Positions 30,188 through 42,739 of a stretch of DNA of 64,000 nucleotides are shown here, piece by piece. Within the stretch, counting starts at the first letter, position 1. Every line of letters starts with the position of its first letter. The stretch is taken from NCBI RefSeq assembly GCF_000364625.1, contig NZ_KB822601.1:62001-126000 (forward strand). The letters are read 5' to 3'. The stretch is from Pseudomonas thermotolerans DSM 14292 (GTDB lineage Bacteria; Pseudomonadota; Gammaproteobacteria; Pseudomonadales; Pseudomonadaceae). Below the pieces are notes generated by a model, which was given only the letters and a program-made list of their open reading frames with translations, was not told the DNA's origin and made no database searches. A program made the translations under genes and the position numbers.

Positions 30188-30254
30188 GTGACCGCCGACG
30201 CGTTTCGTCGGTGGGCACACCGCTCGCACGGTTGTTTGAGGCGCCTGGATTTTC

Positions 30255-30803
30255 ATGAACCGCACCGGTCGCAGCCTGTTCATGGGCTGCCTGCTGCTCG
30301 TTTCCCCCTTGCTGGCGAACGCGGGCGGCAATTCCCTGCTGATCCCCGCCACCGGGCGCTGCACGCTGAACGCCGCGCCCGAGGACCTGCCCCAGGCCCT
30401 GGCCGAATGCCAGCAGACCGCCCAGACCGGCGACCCCCAGGCCCAGTACGAGCTGGGCGAGTTCTACTACGACGGCAAGCGCACCCCCCGCGACCTCGAC
30501 AAAGCGCTCAAGTGGTTCGAGCAGGCCTCCCTGCAGGGCCATGCCCTAGCCCAGGAGCGGCTGGGGATGATGTTCTTCCGCGGCGAGGGGGTGAAGGCCA
30601 ATAACGTGCAGGCCTACATCGTGCTGAAGATGGCCGCGGTGAACGGCGCCGACGAGGCCATGGACAGCGCCGACCTGGTGGCCGCACAGATGCGTGCCGA
30701 CGAACTGGAGATCGCCACCCGAGTGCTCGGGCAGATCTTCCGCAACTATCTGCAGGAGCTGCAGGCCGCCGAGGGCACCACCCCCTTCGCCCCGCTACCC
30801 TAG
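30255..30803 (+). CDS. Secreted Sel1-like repeat protein
   Basis: A 182-residue protein with a signal peptide (MNRTGRSLFMGCLLLVSPLL, then ANAGG, likely cleaved after ANA near residue 23). At least two Sel1/TPR-like repeats follow (about 55-130): AQYELGEFYYDGKRTPRDLD, then ALKWFEQASLQGHALAQERL and GMMFFRGEGVKANNVQAY. Such solenoids mediate protein-protein contacts in the periplasm; the partner is unknown. It is convergent with the DUF1820 gene. Confidence 0.82.
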   Translation: MNRTGRSLFMGCLLLVSPLLANAGGNSLLIPATGRCTLNAAPEDLPQALAECQQTAQTGDPQAQYELGEFYYDGKRTPRDLDKALKWFEQASLQGHALAQERLGMMFFRGEGVKANNVQAYIVLKMAAVNGADEAMDSADLVAAQMRADELEIATRVLGQIFRNYLQELQAAEGTTPFAPLP

Positions 30804-30818
30804 TGGCGCCGCGTCCGA

Positions 30819-31145
30819 TCAGCCCTTGCGATCGGGCATCGGCATGGGGAAGGGCATCACGTTACCGCCCTTGGCCTCGCTGATCTTCGCCGTGCCCAGA
30901 CGCTCCACCTCGTCGATGCGGATGATCGAGTGCATCGGCAGGAAGCTGCGAATCACCCCCTCGAACTGCGCCTTGAGCTTCTCCTCGCTGGGATCGACGA
31001 CCACCTGGGTGCGCTCACCGAAGACGAACTCCTCCACCTCCAGGAAGCCCCAGATCTCGCTCTGGAAGATCTGCCTGGCATACACCTCGTAGACCTGGCC
31101 CTGGTTGAAGAAGATGACCTTGTAGATGGGATCGCTCTTGCTCAT
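30819..31145 (-). CDS. DUF1820 family protein
   Basis: A 108-residue cytoplasmic protein beginning [20 protein letters not shown], with [20 protein letters not shown] and the basic-proline tail [12 protein letters not shown], the pattern of DUF1820. Function is unknown. The start at 31145 is chosen over an upstream frame because homology begins there. It is divergent from miaB; TATGAT (31182-31187, minus strand) is a likely -10 element. Confidence 0.85.
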   Translation of the reverse strand: MSKSDPIYKVIFFNQGQVYEVYARQIFQSEIWGFLEVEEFVFGERTQVVVDPSEEKLKAQFEGVIRSFLPMHSIIRIDEVERLGTAKISEAKGGNVMPFPMPMPDRKG

Positions 31146-31234
31146 GGATCGGGAAGGGGGACGACTGGAACAGGGCCGCGAATCATAGCACAGCCTTCCG
31201 GCAGGCAACCCTAGGAAGGGCGCCGCCCCGGCAC

Positions 31235-31240
31235 TATAAT
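31235..31240 (+). promoter_or_regulatory. -10 element upstream of miaB
   Basis: A perfect TATAAT lies 34 bases before the miaB start; the -35 position (TAGGAA) is weak. Confidence 0.5.
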
Positions 31241-31273
31241 GCGCGGTCCTGCGAATCCAGCCGACACACGCGC

Positions 31274-32617
31274 ATGACCAAGAAGCTTTACATCGAGACC
31301 CACGGTTGCCAGATGAACGAGTACGACAGCTCGCGCATGGCCGACCTGCTGGGCGAACACCAGGCCCTGGAAGTCACGGAGGACCCGGCGGAAGCCGACG
31401 TAATCCTGCTGAACACCTGCTCGATTCGCGAGAAGGCCCAGGAAAAGGTGTTCTCGCAATTGGGTCGCTGGCGCGAACTCAAGAAGGTCAACCCGGACCT
31501 AGTGATCGGTGTCGGCGGCTGCGTGGCCAGTCAGGAGGGCGCGGCGATCCGCGAGCGCGCCCCTTACGTGGACGTAGTGTTCGGTCCCCAGACCCTGCAC
31601 CGCCTGCCCGAGATGATCGACGCCGCGCGCAGCACCCGCACGCCGCAGGTAGACGTGTCCTTTCCGGAGATCGAAAAGTTCGACCGCCTGCCCGAACCGC
31701 GGGTCGACGGTCCCAGCGCCTTCGTCTCGGTGATGGAAGGCTGCAGCAAGTACTGCACCTTCTGCGTGGTGCCCTACACCCGCGGCGAGGAAGTCAGCCG
31801 GCCGCTCGACGACGTGCTCGCGGAGATCGTCCACCTGGCCGAGAACGGCGTGCGCGAGGTGACCCTGCTGGGCCAGAACGTCAACGGCTACCGCGGCCCC
31901 ACGGCCGACGGTCGCATCTGCGACTTCGCCGAACTGATCCGCATCGTCGCGGAAATCGACGGCATCGAACGGATTCGCTACACCACCAGCCACCCCCTGG
32001 AATTCTCCGACGCACTGATCGCCGCTCACGCCGAGGTGCCGCAGCTGGTCAAGTACGTGCACCTGCCGGTGCAGGCCGGCTCCGATCGCGTGCTCGCTGC
32101 CATGAAGCGCAACCACACCGCCCTGGAATACAAGTCGCGGGTCCGCAAGCTGAAGGCCGCGGTGCCGGACATCTGCATCAGCTCGGACTTCATCGTCGGC
32201 TTCCCGGGGGAAACCGACAAGGACTTCGAGCAGACCATGAAGCTGATCGAGGAGGTGGGCTTCGACTTCTCCTACTCCTTCATCTACAGCCCGCGCCCCG
32301 GCACCCCGGCCGCCGACCTGCCCGACGACACCCCGGAAGAGGTCAAGAAGCAGCGCCTGCACATCCTCCAGCAGCGCATCAACCAGCAGGGCTTCGAGAT
32401 CAGCCGACGGATGGTCGGCAGCGTCCAGCGCATCCTGGTCAGCGACTACTCCAAACGCGACCCGGGGATGCTCACCGGGCGCACCGAGAACAACCGCATC
32501 GTCAACTTCCGCTGCGACAATCCGCGGCTGATCGGCCAGTTCGTCGACGTGCGCATCGACGAGGCGCTACCCCACTCGCTGCGCGGTACCTTGCTGAACG
32601 ACGGCAACCTGCACTGA
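31274..32617 (+). CDS. miaB: tRNA-2-methylthio-N6-dimethylallyladenosine synthase
   Basis: Radical-SAM methylthiotransferase that modifies A37 of tRNAs. The protein is 447 residues: an N-terminal MTTase domain with three cluster cysteines ([29 protein letters not shown]), the radical-SAM core with [15 protein letters not shown], and a C-terminal TRAM domain ending in the last 70 residues. It starts the miaB-ybeZ-ybeY-corC-lnt series, the same order as in E. coli. Confidence 0.97.
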   Translation: MTKKLYIETHGCQMNEYDSSRMADLLGEHQALEVTEDPAEADVILLNTCSIREKAQEKVFSQLGRWRELKKVNPDLVIGVGGCVASQEGAAIRERAPYVDVVFGPQTLHRLPEMIDAARSTRTPQVDVSFPEIEKFDRLPEPRVDGPSAFVSVMEGCSKYCTFCVVPYTRGEEVSRPLDDVLAEIVHLAENGVREVTLLGQNVNGYRGPTADGRICDFAELIRIVAEIDGIERIRYTTSHPLEFSDALIAAHAEVPQLVKYVHLPVQAGSDRVLAAMKRNHTALEYKSRVRKLKAAVPDICISSDFIVGFPGETDKDFEQTMKLIEEVGFDFSYSFIYSPRPGTPAADLPDDTPEEVKKQRLHILQQRINQQGFEISRRMVGSVQRILVSDYSKRDPGMLTGRTENNRIVNFRCDNPRLIGQFVDVRIDEALPHSLRGTLLNDGNLH

Positions 32618-32717
32618 ACGACCCAGAAAAGAGACGCCGGCGCCCCGACTTTTCCACGGGGGCGCCCGGGTTTATGCTTCGACTCATCTCCCCTGCCGAC
32701 TGGCGGCACACACGACC

Positions 32718-33728
32718 TTGAACGCATCCACTGAACCGCTCCGCTTTCTCCTCGAACCCTTCGAGTCCCGCCGCTTCGCCAATCTCTGCGGACAATTCGA
32801 CGAACACCTGCGCCTGATCGAACAGCGCCTGGGCATCGAGATCCGCAATCGTGGCAACCAGTTCGAACTGGTCGGCGGCGACGCCAAGAAAACCAAGGCC
32901 GCCGCCCAGCTGCTCAAGCACCTGTATCGCGAGGCCGAAGCCACCGAGCTGTCGCCCGACCTGGTGCATCTGTTCCTCCAGGAATCCGGGGTCGAGGAGC
33001 TGGTCAACCCCAGCGCGGACACCAGCGGCATCACCCTGCGCACCCGCAAGGGCGTGATCCGCCCGCGCGGCGCCAACCAGCAACGCTACGTCAAGGCGAT
33101 CCTCGAGCACGACATCAACTTCGGCATCGGCCCGGCCGGCACCGGCAAGACCTACCTGGCGGTGGCCTGCGCGGTGGACGCCCTGGAGCGCGAGCGGGTG
33201 CGGCGCATCCTGCTGGTGCGCCCGGCGGTGGAGGCCGGCGAGAAGCTCGGCTTCCTGCCCGGCGATCTGACCCAGAAGATCGACCCCTACCTGCGCCCGC
33301 TCTACGACGCGCTCTACGAGATGCTCGGCTTCGACCAGGTAGCCAAGCTGATCGAGAAGCAGGTGATCGAGGTGGCGCCGCTCGCCTACATGCGCGGCCG
33401 CACCCTGAACAACTGCTTCATCATCCTCGATGAAAGCCAGAACACCACCATGGAACAGATGAAGATGTTCCTCACCCGCATCGGCTTCGGCTCCACCGCG
33501 GTGATCACCGGCGACATCACCCAGGTCGACCTACCGCGTGGCACCCGCTCGGGTCTGACCCACGTGATCGACGTGCTGCACAAGGTTCCGGGCATCTCCT
33601 TCACTCACTTCAAGCCCAAGGATGTGGTCCGCCATCCGCTGGTGCAGCGTATCGTCGAGGCCTACGAGCGCCACGACAACCGCCAGCACGGCAAGGTGGA
33701 CGACGAGGCGGAACGCCACGATGGTTGA
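32718..33728 (+). CDS. ybeZ: PhoH-like ATPase YbeZ
   Basis: A 336-residue P-loop ATPase with an N-terminal KH-like part (about 1-100), Walker [14 protein letters not shown] and Walker [14 protein letters not shown]. It associates with YbeY in rRNA processing in other bacteria. The most likely start is TTG 32718 ([19 protein letters not shown] follows the initiator); no strong ribosome-binding site is visible. It overlaps ybeY by eight bases. Confidence 0.93.
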   Translation: MNASTEPLRFLLEPFESRRFANLCGQFDEHLRLIEQRLGIEIRNRGNQFELVGGDAKKTKAAAQLLKHLYREAEATELSPDLVHLFLQESGVEELVNPSADTSGITLRTRKGVIRPRGANQQRYVKAILEHDINFGIGPAGTGKTYLAVACAVDALERERVRRILLVRPAVEAGEKLGFLPGDLTQKIDPYLRPLYDALYEMLGFDQVAKLIEKQVIEVAPLAYMRGRTLNNCFIILDESQNTTMEQMKMFLTRIGFGSTAVITGDITQVDLPRGTRSGLTHVIDVLHKVPGISFTHFKPKDVVRHPLVQRIVEAYERHDNRQHGKVDDEAERHDG

Positions 33729-34176
33729 GCTGGACCTGCAGATCGCCACCAGCGCGTCGGTGCCGACCCTCGAACAGTTCCGCCGCTGGTGCGAACTGGC
33801 CCTGCGCCAGCGCCAGGGCGACTCGGAACTGACCATCCGCCTCGCCGACGAGCCCGAGGCCCGCGAGTTGAACCGCACCTACCGGCACAAGGACTACGCC
33901 ACCAACGTGCTGTCCTTCCCCGCCGAGGTTCCCGACGAACTGCTCGACATCCCGCTGCTGGGCGACCTGGTGATCTGCCCGGCGGTGGTCGAGCGCGAGG
34001 CCGCCGAGCAGGGCAAGTCGCTGGAGGCCCACTGGGCGCACCTGGTGATCCACGGCTGTCTGCATCTGCTCGGCTACGACCACATCGAGGACGCCGAAGC
34101 CGAGGAAATGGAAGCCCTGGAACGGGAATTGCTGGCTGAACTTGGCCATCCCGATCCCTATCGCGATGACGAATGA
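33721..34176 (+). CDS. ybeY: Endoribonuclease YbeY
   Basis: Zinc endonuclease for 16S rRNA 3' maturation and 70S quality control. The protein is 151 residues with the metal site [11 protein letters not shown] near 115-125, plus [22 protein letters not shown] 33721 overlaps the ybeZ stop, indicating coupled translation with its partner ATPase. Confidence 0.95.
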   Translation: MVELDLQIATSASVPTLEQFRRWCELALRQRQGDSELTIRLADEPEARELNRTYRHKDYATNVLSFPAEVPDELLDIPLLGDLVICPAVVEREAAEQGKSLEAHWAHLVIHGCLHLLGYDHIEDAEAEEMEALERELLAELGHPDPYRDDE

Positions 34177-34197
34177 GAAGCCACTGAGCACGGATAT

Positions 34198-35037
34198 ATG
34201 AGCGAAGATCGATTGAGCAACGGGCACAGGTCCTGGCTGGAACGCATCGTCCAGGCCTTTGCCCACGAACCCAAGAGCCGTCAGGAGCTGCTCGAGCTGC
34301 TCCGCGAAGCCCACCAGAACAAACTGCTCGACAGCGAGGCGCTGTCGATCGTCGAAGGCGCCATCCAGGTCGCCGACCTGCAGGTCCGCGACATCATGGT
34401 GCCGCGCTCGCAGATGGTGATCATCAAGGCCTGCCAGACGCCCCGAGAATTCCTCCCGGCGATCATCGAATCCGCCCACTCGCGCTTCCCGGTCATCGGC
34501 GACGGTCCCGACGACGTGATCGGCATCCTGCTGGCCAAGGATCTGCTGCCGCTGATCCTCGAGGACAACCACGACAGCTTCAACATCAAGGACCTGCTGC
34601 GCCCGGCCACCTTCGTGCCGGAGTCCAAGCGGCTCAACGTGCTGCTGCGCGAGTTCCGCGCCAACCACAACCACATGGCGGTGGTCATCGACGAATACGG
34701 CGGCGTCGCCGGCCTGGTGACCATCGAGGACGTGCTCGAACAGATCGTCGGCGACATCGAGGACGAGCACGACGTCGAGGAGGACAGCTACATCAAGCCG
34801 CTGCCCTCCGGCGACTTCCTGCTCAAGGCGCTGACCCCCATCGAGAACTTCAACGAGGCCTTCGATAGCGACTTCAGCGACGAGGAGTTCGACACCATCG
34901 GTGGCCTGGTGATGCACGCCTTCGGCCACCTGCCGAAGCGCAACGAGATCACCGAGGTGGGCAACTTCCGCTTCCGCGTGCTCAGCGCCGACAGCCGGCG
35001 CATCCACCTGCTGCGCCTGACCCCGCTGGAGCGCTAG
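34198..35037 (+). CDS. corC: CorC-type CBS-domain protein (HlyC/CorC family)
   Basis: A 279-residue cytoplasmic protein linked to Mg2+/Co2+ efflux. Two CBS domains (about 65-190) contain VRDIMVPRSQMVII, FPVIGDGPDDVIGILLAKDL and MAVVIDEYGGVAGLVTIEDV. A C-terminal transporter-associated domain (about 200-279) has DEEFDTIGGLVMHAFGHLP. It sits between ybeY and lnt, as in E. coli. Confidence 0.95.
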   Translation: MSEDRLSNGHRSWLERIVQAFAHEPKSRQELLELLREAHQNKLLDSEALSIVEGAIQVADLQVRDIMVPRSQMVIIKACQTPREFLPAIIESAHSRFPVIGDGPDDVIGILLAKDLLPLILEDNHDSFNIKDLLRPATFVPESKRLNVLLREFRANHNHMAVVIDEYGGVAGLVTIEDVLEQIVGDIEDEHDVEEDSYIKPLPSGDFLLKALTPIENFNEAFDSDFSDEEFDTIGGLVMHAFGHLPKRNEITEVGNFRFRVLSADSRRIHLLRLTPLER

Positions 35038-35048
35038 GCCCCCAAGCC

Positions 35049-35082
35049 GCCCTCTCCCCCGGGAGAGGGCCGGGGCGAGGAG
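35049..35082. repeat. REP-like palindromic element after corC
   Basis: GCCCTCTCCC and GGGAGAGGGC form a perfect 10-bp palindrome with a two-base loop, followed by CGGGGCGAGG. This CCCTCTCCC...GGGAGAGGGC plus GGGGNGAGG pattern is a dispersed intergenic repeat seen across Pseudomonas and relatives. It is the only copy found here and could also stabilise or end corC mRNA. Confidence 0.6.
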
Positions 35083-35178
35083 CGGCGAAACCTTCCGGAC
35101 CGGACTGTCTTCCGGCTTTCTCCCCGGCCGCGCCATCCAGTACCCTTGCCCGCCTAGCCATCCCTCCAAGGACCCACG

Positions 35179-36699
35179 ATGCGTTGGATCTCTTACCCCG
35201 GCTGGCCGGGCAACCTGCTGGCCGCAGCCGCCGGCGCCCTGACTACCCTGGCCCTGGCCCCCTTCGACTACTGGCCGCTGGCCCTGCTATCCCTCGCCCT
35301 CTACTACCTGGGCCTCCGCGAGCTGAGCCCGATGCAGGCGCTGGGCCGCGGCTGGTGCTACGGCCTAGGCCTGTTCCTCGCCGGCACCAGCTGGGTCTAC
35401 GTCAGCATCCACGACTATGGAGCCGCCTCGCCGGCGCTGGCTGGCTTCCTGACCATCGGTTTCTGCGCCGGGATGGCGCTGTTCTTAGCCCTGCCCGCCT
35501 GGTTGTGGGCGCGCTGGCTGCGCCGCAACGAGGCGCTGCTGGCCGACGCCCTGGCCTTCGCCGCCCTGTGGCTGGCCCAGGAGGCCTTCCGCGGCTGGTT
35601 CCTCACCGGCTTTCCCTGGCTGTACGCCGGCTACAGCCAGCTGGACGGCCCGCTGGCCGGCCTGGCCCCCGTCGGCGGCGTCTGGCTGATCTCCTTCGTG
35701 CTGGCGCTGAGCGCCGCGCTGCTGGTCAACCTGGCACGGCTGCGCGCCCGTCCGGCGTTCCTCGGCGCCGGCTTGGTGCTTCTGGCCACCCCCTGGCTGC
35801 TCGGCTTCCTGCTCAAGGGGCACGCCTGGACACAGCCGGCCGGCGCGCCACTGCGGGTCGCCGCCCTGCAGGGCAACGTGCCGCAGCAGCTGAAGTGGGA
35901 CCCGGCGCAGTTGGAGGCGCAGCTCGCCCTGTACCGCGACCTGAGCTTCGGCAGCCGCCCGGCAGACCTGATCGTCTGGCCGGAGACCGCGGTGCCGGTG
36001 CTCAAGGAGTTCGCCGACGGCTACCTGGGGGTCATGGACCGCTTCGCCCGCGAACGCCAGTCCGCGCTGATCACCGGCGTGCCGATCCGTCAGCTCAACG
36101 AACGCGGCGAGAAGCGCTACTACAACGGCATCACGGTGATCGGCGAGGGCCGGGGCACCTACCTCAAGCAGAAGCTGGTGCCCTTCGGCGAGTACGTGCC
36201 GCTGCAGGAGTTGCTGCGCGGACTGATTGCCTTCTTCGACCTGCCCATGTCCGACTTCGCCCGCGGCCCGGCCGGCCAGCCGCCGCTCAAGGCACGCGGC
36301 TACGCGGTGGCGCCCTACATCTGCTACGAGGTGGTCTACCCGGAATTCGCCGCCGAGCTGGCCGCGCAGAGCCAGCTGCTGCTCACGGTGAGCAACGACA
36401 CCTGGTTCGGCACCTCCATCGGCCCCCTGCAGCATCTGCAGATGGCCCAGATGCGCGCCCTGGAGGCCGGCCGCTGGATGATCCGCGGCACCAACAACGG
36501 GGTCACCGCACTGATCGACCCCTTCGGACGCATCGCCGCACAGATTCCGCAGTTCGAGCGCGGCGTGCTCTACGGCGAGGTGGTGCCCATGCAGGCGCTG
36601 ACGCCTTATCTGAAGTGGCGCGCTTGGCCGCTGGCGATCCTCTGCGCACTGATCTTCGCCTGGGCGCTGCTGGCCAGCCGTATGGCCAAGACCCTCTGA
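35179..36699 (+). CDS. lnt: Apolipoprotein N-acyltransferase
   Basis: Inner-membrane enzyme adding the third acyl chain to lipoproteins such as the LptE and RlpA encoded nearby. The protein is 506 residues: about six N-terminal helices (1-210), a nitrilase-like domain with the catalytic triad Glu (IVWPETAVPV), Lys (LKQKLVPFGEYVP) and Cys (APYICYEVVYPEF), and one C-terminal helix (about 480-500). It is last in the miaB-lnt series. Confidence 0.96.
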   Translation: MRWISYPGWPGNLLAAAAGALTTLALAPFDYWPLALLSLALYYLGLRELSPMQALGRGWCYGLGLFLAGTSWVYVSIHDYGAASPALAGFLTIGFCAGMALFLALPAWLWARWLRRNEALLADALAFAALWLAQEAFRGWFLTGFPWLYAGYSQLDGPLAGLAPVGGVWLISFVLALSAALLVNLARLRARPAFLGAGLVLLATPWLLGFLLKGHAWTQPAGAPLRVAALQGNVPQQLKWDPAQLEAQLALYRDLSFGSRPADLIVWPETAVPVLKEFADGYLGVMDRFARERQSALITGVPIRQLNERGEKRYYNGITVIGEGRGTYLKQKLVPFGEYVPLQELLRGLIAFFDLPMSDFARGPAGQPPLKARGYAVAPYICYEVVYPEFAAELAAQSQLLLTVSNDTWFGTSIGPLQHLQMAQMRALEAGRWMIRGTNNGVTALIDPFGRIAAQIPQFERGVLYGEVVPMQALTPYLKWRAWPLAILCALIFAWALLASRMAKTL

Positions 36700-36711
36700 G
36701 CCCGCCGCCGA

Positions 36712-37488
36712 CTAGGGCGCAGGACTGCGGTAGGCCAGCGGATAGAGCAGCCGCCCGGCCACCTCGTTGAGCAGCAGGCTGCTCTGCCAGAACGCCCGGC
36801 TCTCCGGCAGCCAGCCGCCGCCGGGGCGGGCGTTGGGGGTCCCCATGAAGCCCATGGGCGCAGCGATCACCTCCAGGCCCTGCCGTTCGAAGCACCAGCG
36901 CGCCCGCGGCATGTGGTAGGCCTGGGTGACCAGCACCACGCGGCGCACCCCGGCCGCCTTCAGGATCGCCGCGCTCTCCACGGCATTCTCCCAGGTGGTG
37001 CGACTGGACTCCTCACGCCAGCGCACCGCCACGCCGAAGTCCGCGGCCAGGCCCTCGGCCATCAACGCCGCCTCGCTGGGCGGCAGCACGCCGAAGTGCA
37101 GGCCGCCGCTGGTCAGTACCGGCAGGCCGCTGGCCCCGGCCAGGCGCGCCGCATAGCGCATCCGCTCGACGGCCAGCAGGCTCGGCTGGTCGCCGCCCCA
37201 GCCCGGATCGGCCACGTCACGCCCGGCGCCGAGCACCACGATGGCCTCGGCCCGGCCGGCCAGCGCCGGCCACTCGGTCTGGGCCAGCGGGGCCTCACGC
37301 TCCAGCAGGCGCGCAGCCCACTCCACCGCCAACGGCATGCTCATCACCCAAAGGCCGGCGAAGCCGAGCAGGAAACAGCCCGCGGCCAGGCGCGGGAAAC
37401 GCCGGCGCAGCCACCAGCCGGCCAGCAGCAGGAGCAGCAGGCCGCCCGGTGGCAGGATCAGTTGCTTGACGAAATAACGCAGGAACAT
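36712..37488 (-). CDS. YdcF/ElyC family (DUF218) membrane protein
   Basis: A 258-residue protein: two N-terminal membrane helices (about 10-27 and 33-52), then a DUF218 domain with EAIVVLGAGRDV, LPVLTSGGL, EESSRTTWENAVESA and VTQAYHMPRARWCFERQG. Relatives (ElyC, SanA) act in envelope and peptidoglycan integrity. It is convergent with lnt, 12 bases apart. The exact role is unknown. Confidence 0.88.
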   Translation of the reverse strand: MFLRYFVKQLILPPGGLLLLLLAGWWLRRRFPRLAAGCFLLGFAGLWVMSMPLAVEWAARLLEREAPLAQTEWPALAGRAEAIVVLGAGRDVADPGWGGDQPSLLAVERMRYAARLAGASGLPVLTSGGLHFGVLPPSEAALMAEGLAADFGVAVRWREESSRTTWENAVESAAILKAAGVRRVVLVTQAYHMPRARWCFERQGLEVIAAPMGFMGTPNARPGGGWLPESRAFWQSSLLLNEVAGRLLYPLAYRSPAP

Positions 37489-37543
37489 CGGACACCTCCA
37501 GAGGTGCCCGAGTATAGGGGCAGGCGGGATGCCGGTCGCGGCG

Positions 37544-37993
37544 CTAGCGCAGCGACTGGGCGCGGAACAGCTGCGAGCCGCAGGTCTCGCAGCCCTGGAT
37601 GCCGACGCCCGGCTGCCAGTTCACCGGGGTTCCGCAGAGGGCGCAGCACAGCTGGCGGCGGCGTTTCTGCGGCGCGGACTTGCCACTCAGCGGGCGCAGG
37701 GTGCCGGGACGCGCCGCGTTGCGCGCCGGGCGCAGCGGCCGCAGGGCGCGGTGCTCGATCAGCGCCAGCTCCTCGGCGGCGGCGTGCCAGCCGCTCAGCC
37801 AACTGACGTCATGCTGCAGATAGGCATTGATCAGCGCCAGCTCGGCCGAGCTCAGTCCCCGCAGTTCCAGCTCCCCCGGCCGTTCGTCGCCCAGCTTCTG
37901 GGCCGCCTCGGCCTCCTCCAGCGCCAGCGCGAGCCGCTGTAACAAGCGCTCGTACAGACCGCCTCCCACTACCACTCGCCGCAACTCGCCCAT
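37544..37993 (-). CDS. Zinc-ribbon protein of the YbeL/DUF1451 type
   Basis: A 149-residue protein with an N-terminal helical part (about 1-65) and a C-terminal zinc ribbon made of CCALCG and CETCG. In E. coli the DUF1451 gene ybeL lies next to leuS, and the same neighbour is present here in divergent orientation. Function unknown. Confidence 0.82.
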   Translation of the reverse strand: MGELRRVVVGGGLYERLLQRLALALEEAEAAQKLGDERPGELELRGLSSAELALINAYLQHDVSWLSGWHAAAEELALIEHRALRPLRPARNAARPGTLRPLSGKSAPQKRRRQLCCALCGTPVNWQPGVGIQGCETCGSQLFRAQSLR

Positions 37994-38185
37994 CCACGCA
38001 CCTCGCTGGGGCCGATCCCGCCGTCCCTGTGGAAAAGCTTAGCGTCCGCCCCGCATCCGACCATGCGCAGCGACCAACGGCGGCGCGCCTGGCAGCGATC
38101 AAGGTTTCCCTAGGACGAGGGGGGTCATGTATGCTACGGCGTTTCCTGCAGTCCCTCGGCGGGTCCCGGCCCGCCCTGGCACTAA

Positions 38186-40834
<2,649 letters not shown>

Positions 40835-40891
40835 GGTCGCGTCGGGGCCTCGCGGGGCTCCGGCGCACGGTTCTTAAGGGGAACAACAACG

Positions 40892-41488
40892 ATGCTCAAA
40901 CGGAATCTGATGGTTATCGGTCTGGCCGCACTACTCTCCGCCTGCGGCTTCCAGCTGCGCGGCACCGGCACCACCGAGTTCGCCCTCAAGGAGCTCAACC
41001 TCAGCGCCCGCAACGCCTACGGCGACACCGTCAAGGAAGTCCGCGAGGTGCTGCTGGACAACCACGTCAAGGTCTACCCAGGCGCGCCATACACCCTAGT
41101 GCTGGCCCGCGAAGTGCAGTCCCAGCGCACCCTCAGCTACACCGGCAGTGCCCGCGGCGCCGAGTACGAGCTGACCCTTGGCCTGGAGTACGAGCTGCGC
41201 GGCGCCAACAACCTGCTGCTGGCCAACGACAAGCTGGAGGTCAGCAAGGTCTTCGTGCAAGACAGCAACAACCTGATCGGTTCCGGCCAGGAAGCCGAGC
41301 AGTTGCGCGGCGAGATCCGCCGCGAGCTGATCCAGCAGTTGGCCACCCGCCTGAGCCTGATCACCCCGGCCCAGCTCGACGGCCTACAGCAGCAGGCCGA
41401 GGCCCGCGCCCGGGCCGAAGCCGAGGCCGATCAGCGCGCCCGCGCCACCCGGCCGCAGCACTCGCCGCTGCAGCTGCCCATCCAGTAA
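40892..41488 (+). CDS. lptE: LPS-assembly lipoprotein LptE
   Basis: Outer-membrane lipoprotein that plugs and assembles LptD for lipopolysaccharide export. The protein is 198 residues with lipobox LSAC (Cys18) followed by GFQLRGTG, the family hallmark, and a long charged C-terminal tail rich in Ala/Arg/Glu/Gln. It lies between leuS and holA as in E. coli. An AAGGGG lies upstream of the ATG. Confidence 0.95.
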   Translation: MLKRNLMVIGLAALLSACGFQLRGTGTTEFALKELNLSARNAYGDTVKEVREVLLDNHVKVYPGAPYTLVLAREVQSQRTLSYTGSARGAEYELTLGLEYELRGANNLLLANDKLEVSKVFVQDSNNLIGSGQEAEQLRGEIRRELIQQLATRLSLITPAQLDGLQQQAEARARAEAEADQRARATRPQHSPLQLPIQ

Positions 41489-41527
41489 GCGTCTGGGGAG
41501 TCCGCTCGCGGGCTCCCGCCGCCTGCC

Positions 41528-42556
41528 ATGAAGCTCAGCCCAGCCCAGCTCGGCAAGCACCTGCAAGGCACCCTGGCGCCGGTCTACGCGATCAGCGGCG
41601 ACGAGCCGCTGCTCTGCCAGGAGGCCGCCGACGCCATCCGTAGCGCCTGTCGCGAGCAGGGCTACGGCGAGCGCCAGGTGTTCAACGCCGAAGCCAACTT
41701 CGACTGGGGCCAGCTCTACGAGGCCGGCGCCAGCCTCTCGCTGTTCGCCGCCCGGCGCCTGCTGGAGCTGCGCATCCCCAACGGCAAGCCCGGCGACAAG
41801 GGCGCCGCCGCCCTGCTCGAATACCTGGAGCGACCGCCGGAAGACACCGTGCTGCTGATCAGCCTGCCCAAGCTGGACGGCAGTACCCAGAAAACCAAGT
41901 GGGCCAAAGCGCTGATCGACGGGCCGCACGCCTTGTTCGTGCAGATCTGGCCGGTGGAAGTCGCCCAGCTTCCGCAATGGATCCGCCAGCGCCTGGCCCA
42001 GGCTGGGCTGGTCGCCACCCCGGAGGCGGTGGACCTGATCGCCGCGCGGGTGGAGGGTAACCTGCTGGCCGCCGCCCAGGAGATCGAAAAGCTCAAGCTG
42101 CTCGCCGAGAGCGGCCAGGTGGACGCCGCCACCGTGCAGGCCGCGGTAGCCGACAGCGCACGCTTCGACGTCTTCGGGCTGATCGACGCCGCGCTCAACG
42201 GCGAGGCCTCCCACGCCCTCCGCACCCTCGAGGGGCTGCGCGGCGAAGGGGTGGAAAGCGCCGTGGTGCTCTGGGCCCTGGCCCGCGAGCTGCGCCAGCT
42301 GGCCGGCATTGCCCACCAGCATGCCCAGGGCGTGCCCCTCGACAAAGCCTTCGCCGCCTGCCGCCCGCCGATCTGGGAGAAGCGCCGCCCGCTGCTCGGC
42401 CGCGCCCTCCAGCGCCACCCGGTGGCCCGCTGGGGACAGCTGCTGCAGGCCGCTCAACTGATCGACGCGCAGATCAAGGGCCAGGCCCCCGGCGACCCCT
42501 GGAGCAGCCTCGCCAACCTGACCCTCGCCCTGGCCGGCAAGCGCCTGCCCTTCTAG
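41528..42556 (+). CDS. holA: DNA polymerase III delta subunit
   Basis: Clamp-loader subunit that opens the beta clamp. The protein is 342 residues and starts MKLSPAQLGKHLQGTLAPVY, with ISGDEPLLCQEAADAIR and LLELRIPNGKPGDKGAAAL, typical of HolA, and a C-terminal collar domain. Found directly after lptE, as in many gammaproteobacteria. Confidence 0.95.
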   Translation: MKLSPAQLGKHLQGTLAPVYAISGDEPLLCQEAADAIRSACREQGYGERQVFNAEANFDWGQLYEAGASLSLFAARRLLELRIPNGKPGDKGAAALLEYLERPPEDTVLLISLPKLDGSTQKTKWAKALIDGPHALFVQIWPVEVAQLPQWIRQRLAQAGLVATPEAVDLIAARVEGNLLAAAQEIEKLKLLAESGQVDAATVQAAVADSARFDVFGLIDAALNGEASHALRTLEGLRGEGVESAVVLWALARELRQLAGIAHQHAQGVPLDKAFAACRPPIWEKRRPLLGRALQRHPVARWGQLLQAAQLIDAQIKGQAPGDPWSSLANLTLALAGKRLPF

Positions 42557-42739
42557 TCCATAGCGGGCGGTCCGGCCCTGGCGCCTTCTTTCCTTGGGCG
42601 CCGCGCTCCCAGAGGCCGGGGCAGTGGCTCCCGAGGCCCCGGAAAAGAGCCAGCAATCCGAAAGCCCCGCTCCGCGGCAACCAGCAAGCCGACCAGGCGT
42701 GATAAGGTGGCGCCTGGCAACACCGCAACGAGATTTCCC

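Noticed and set aside
42590..42650. A GC hairpin (GCCGGGGC...GGCCCCGG) between holA and the transglycosylase gene
   Set aside because: Long loop and no T-run; such pairings arise by chance in this composition.
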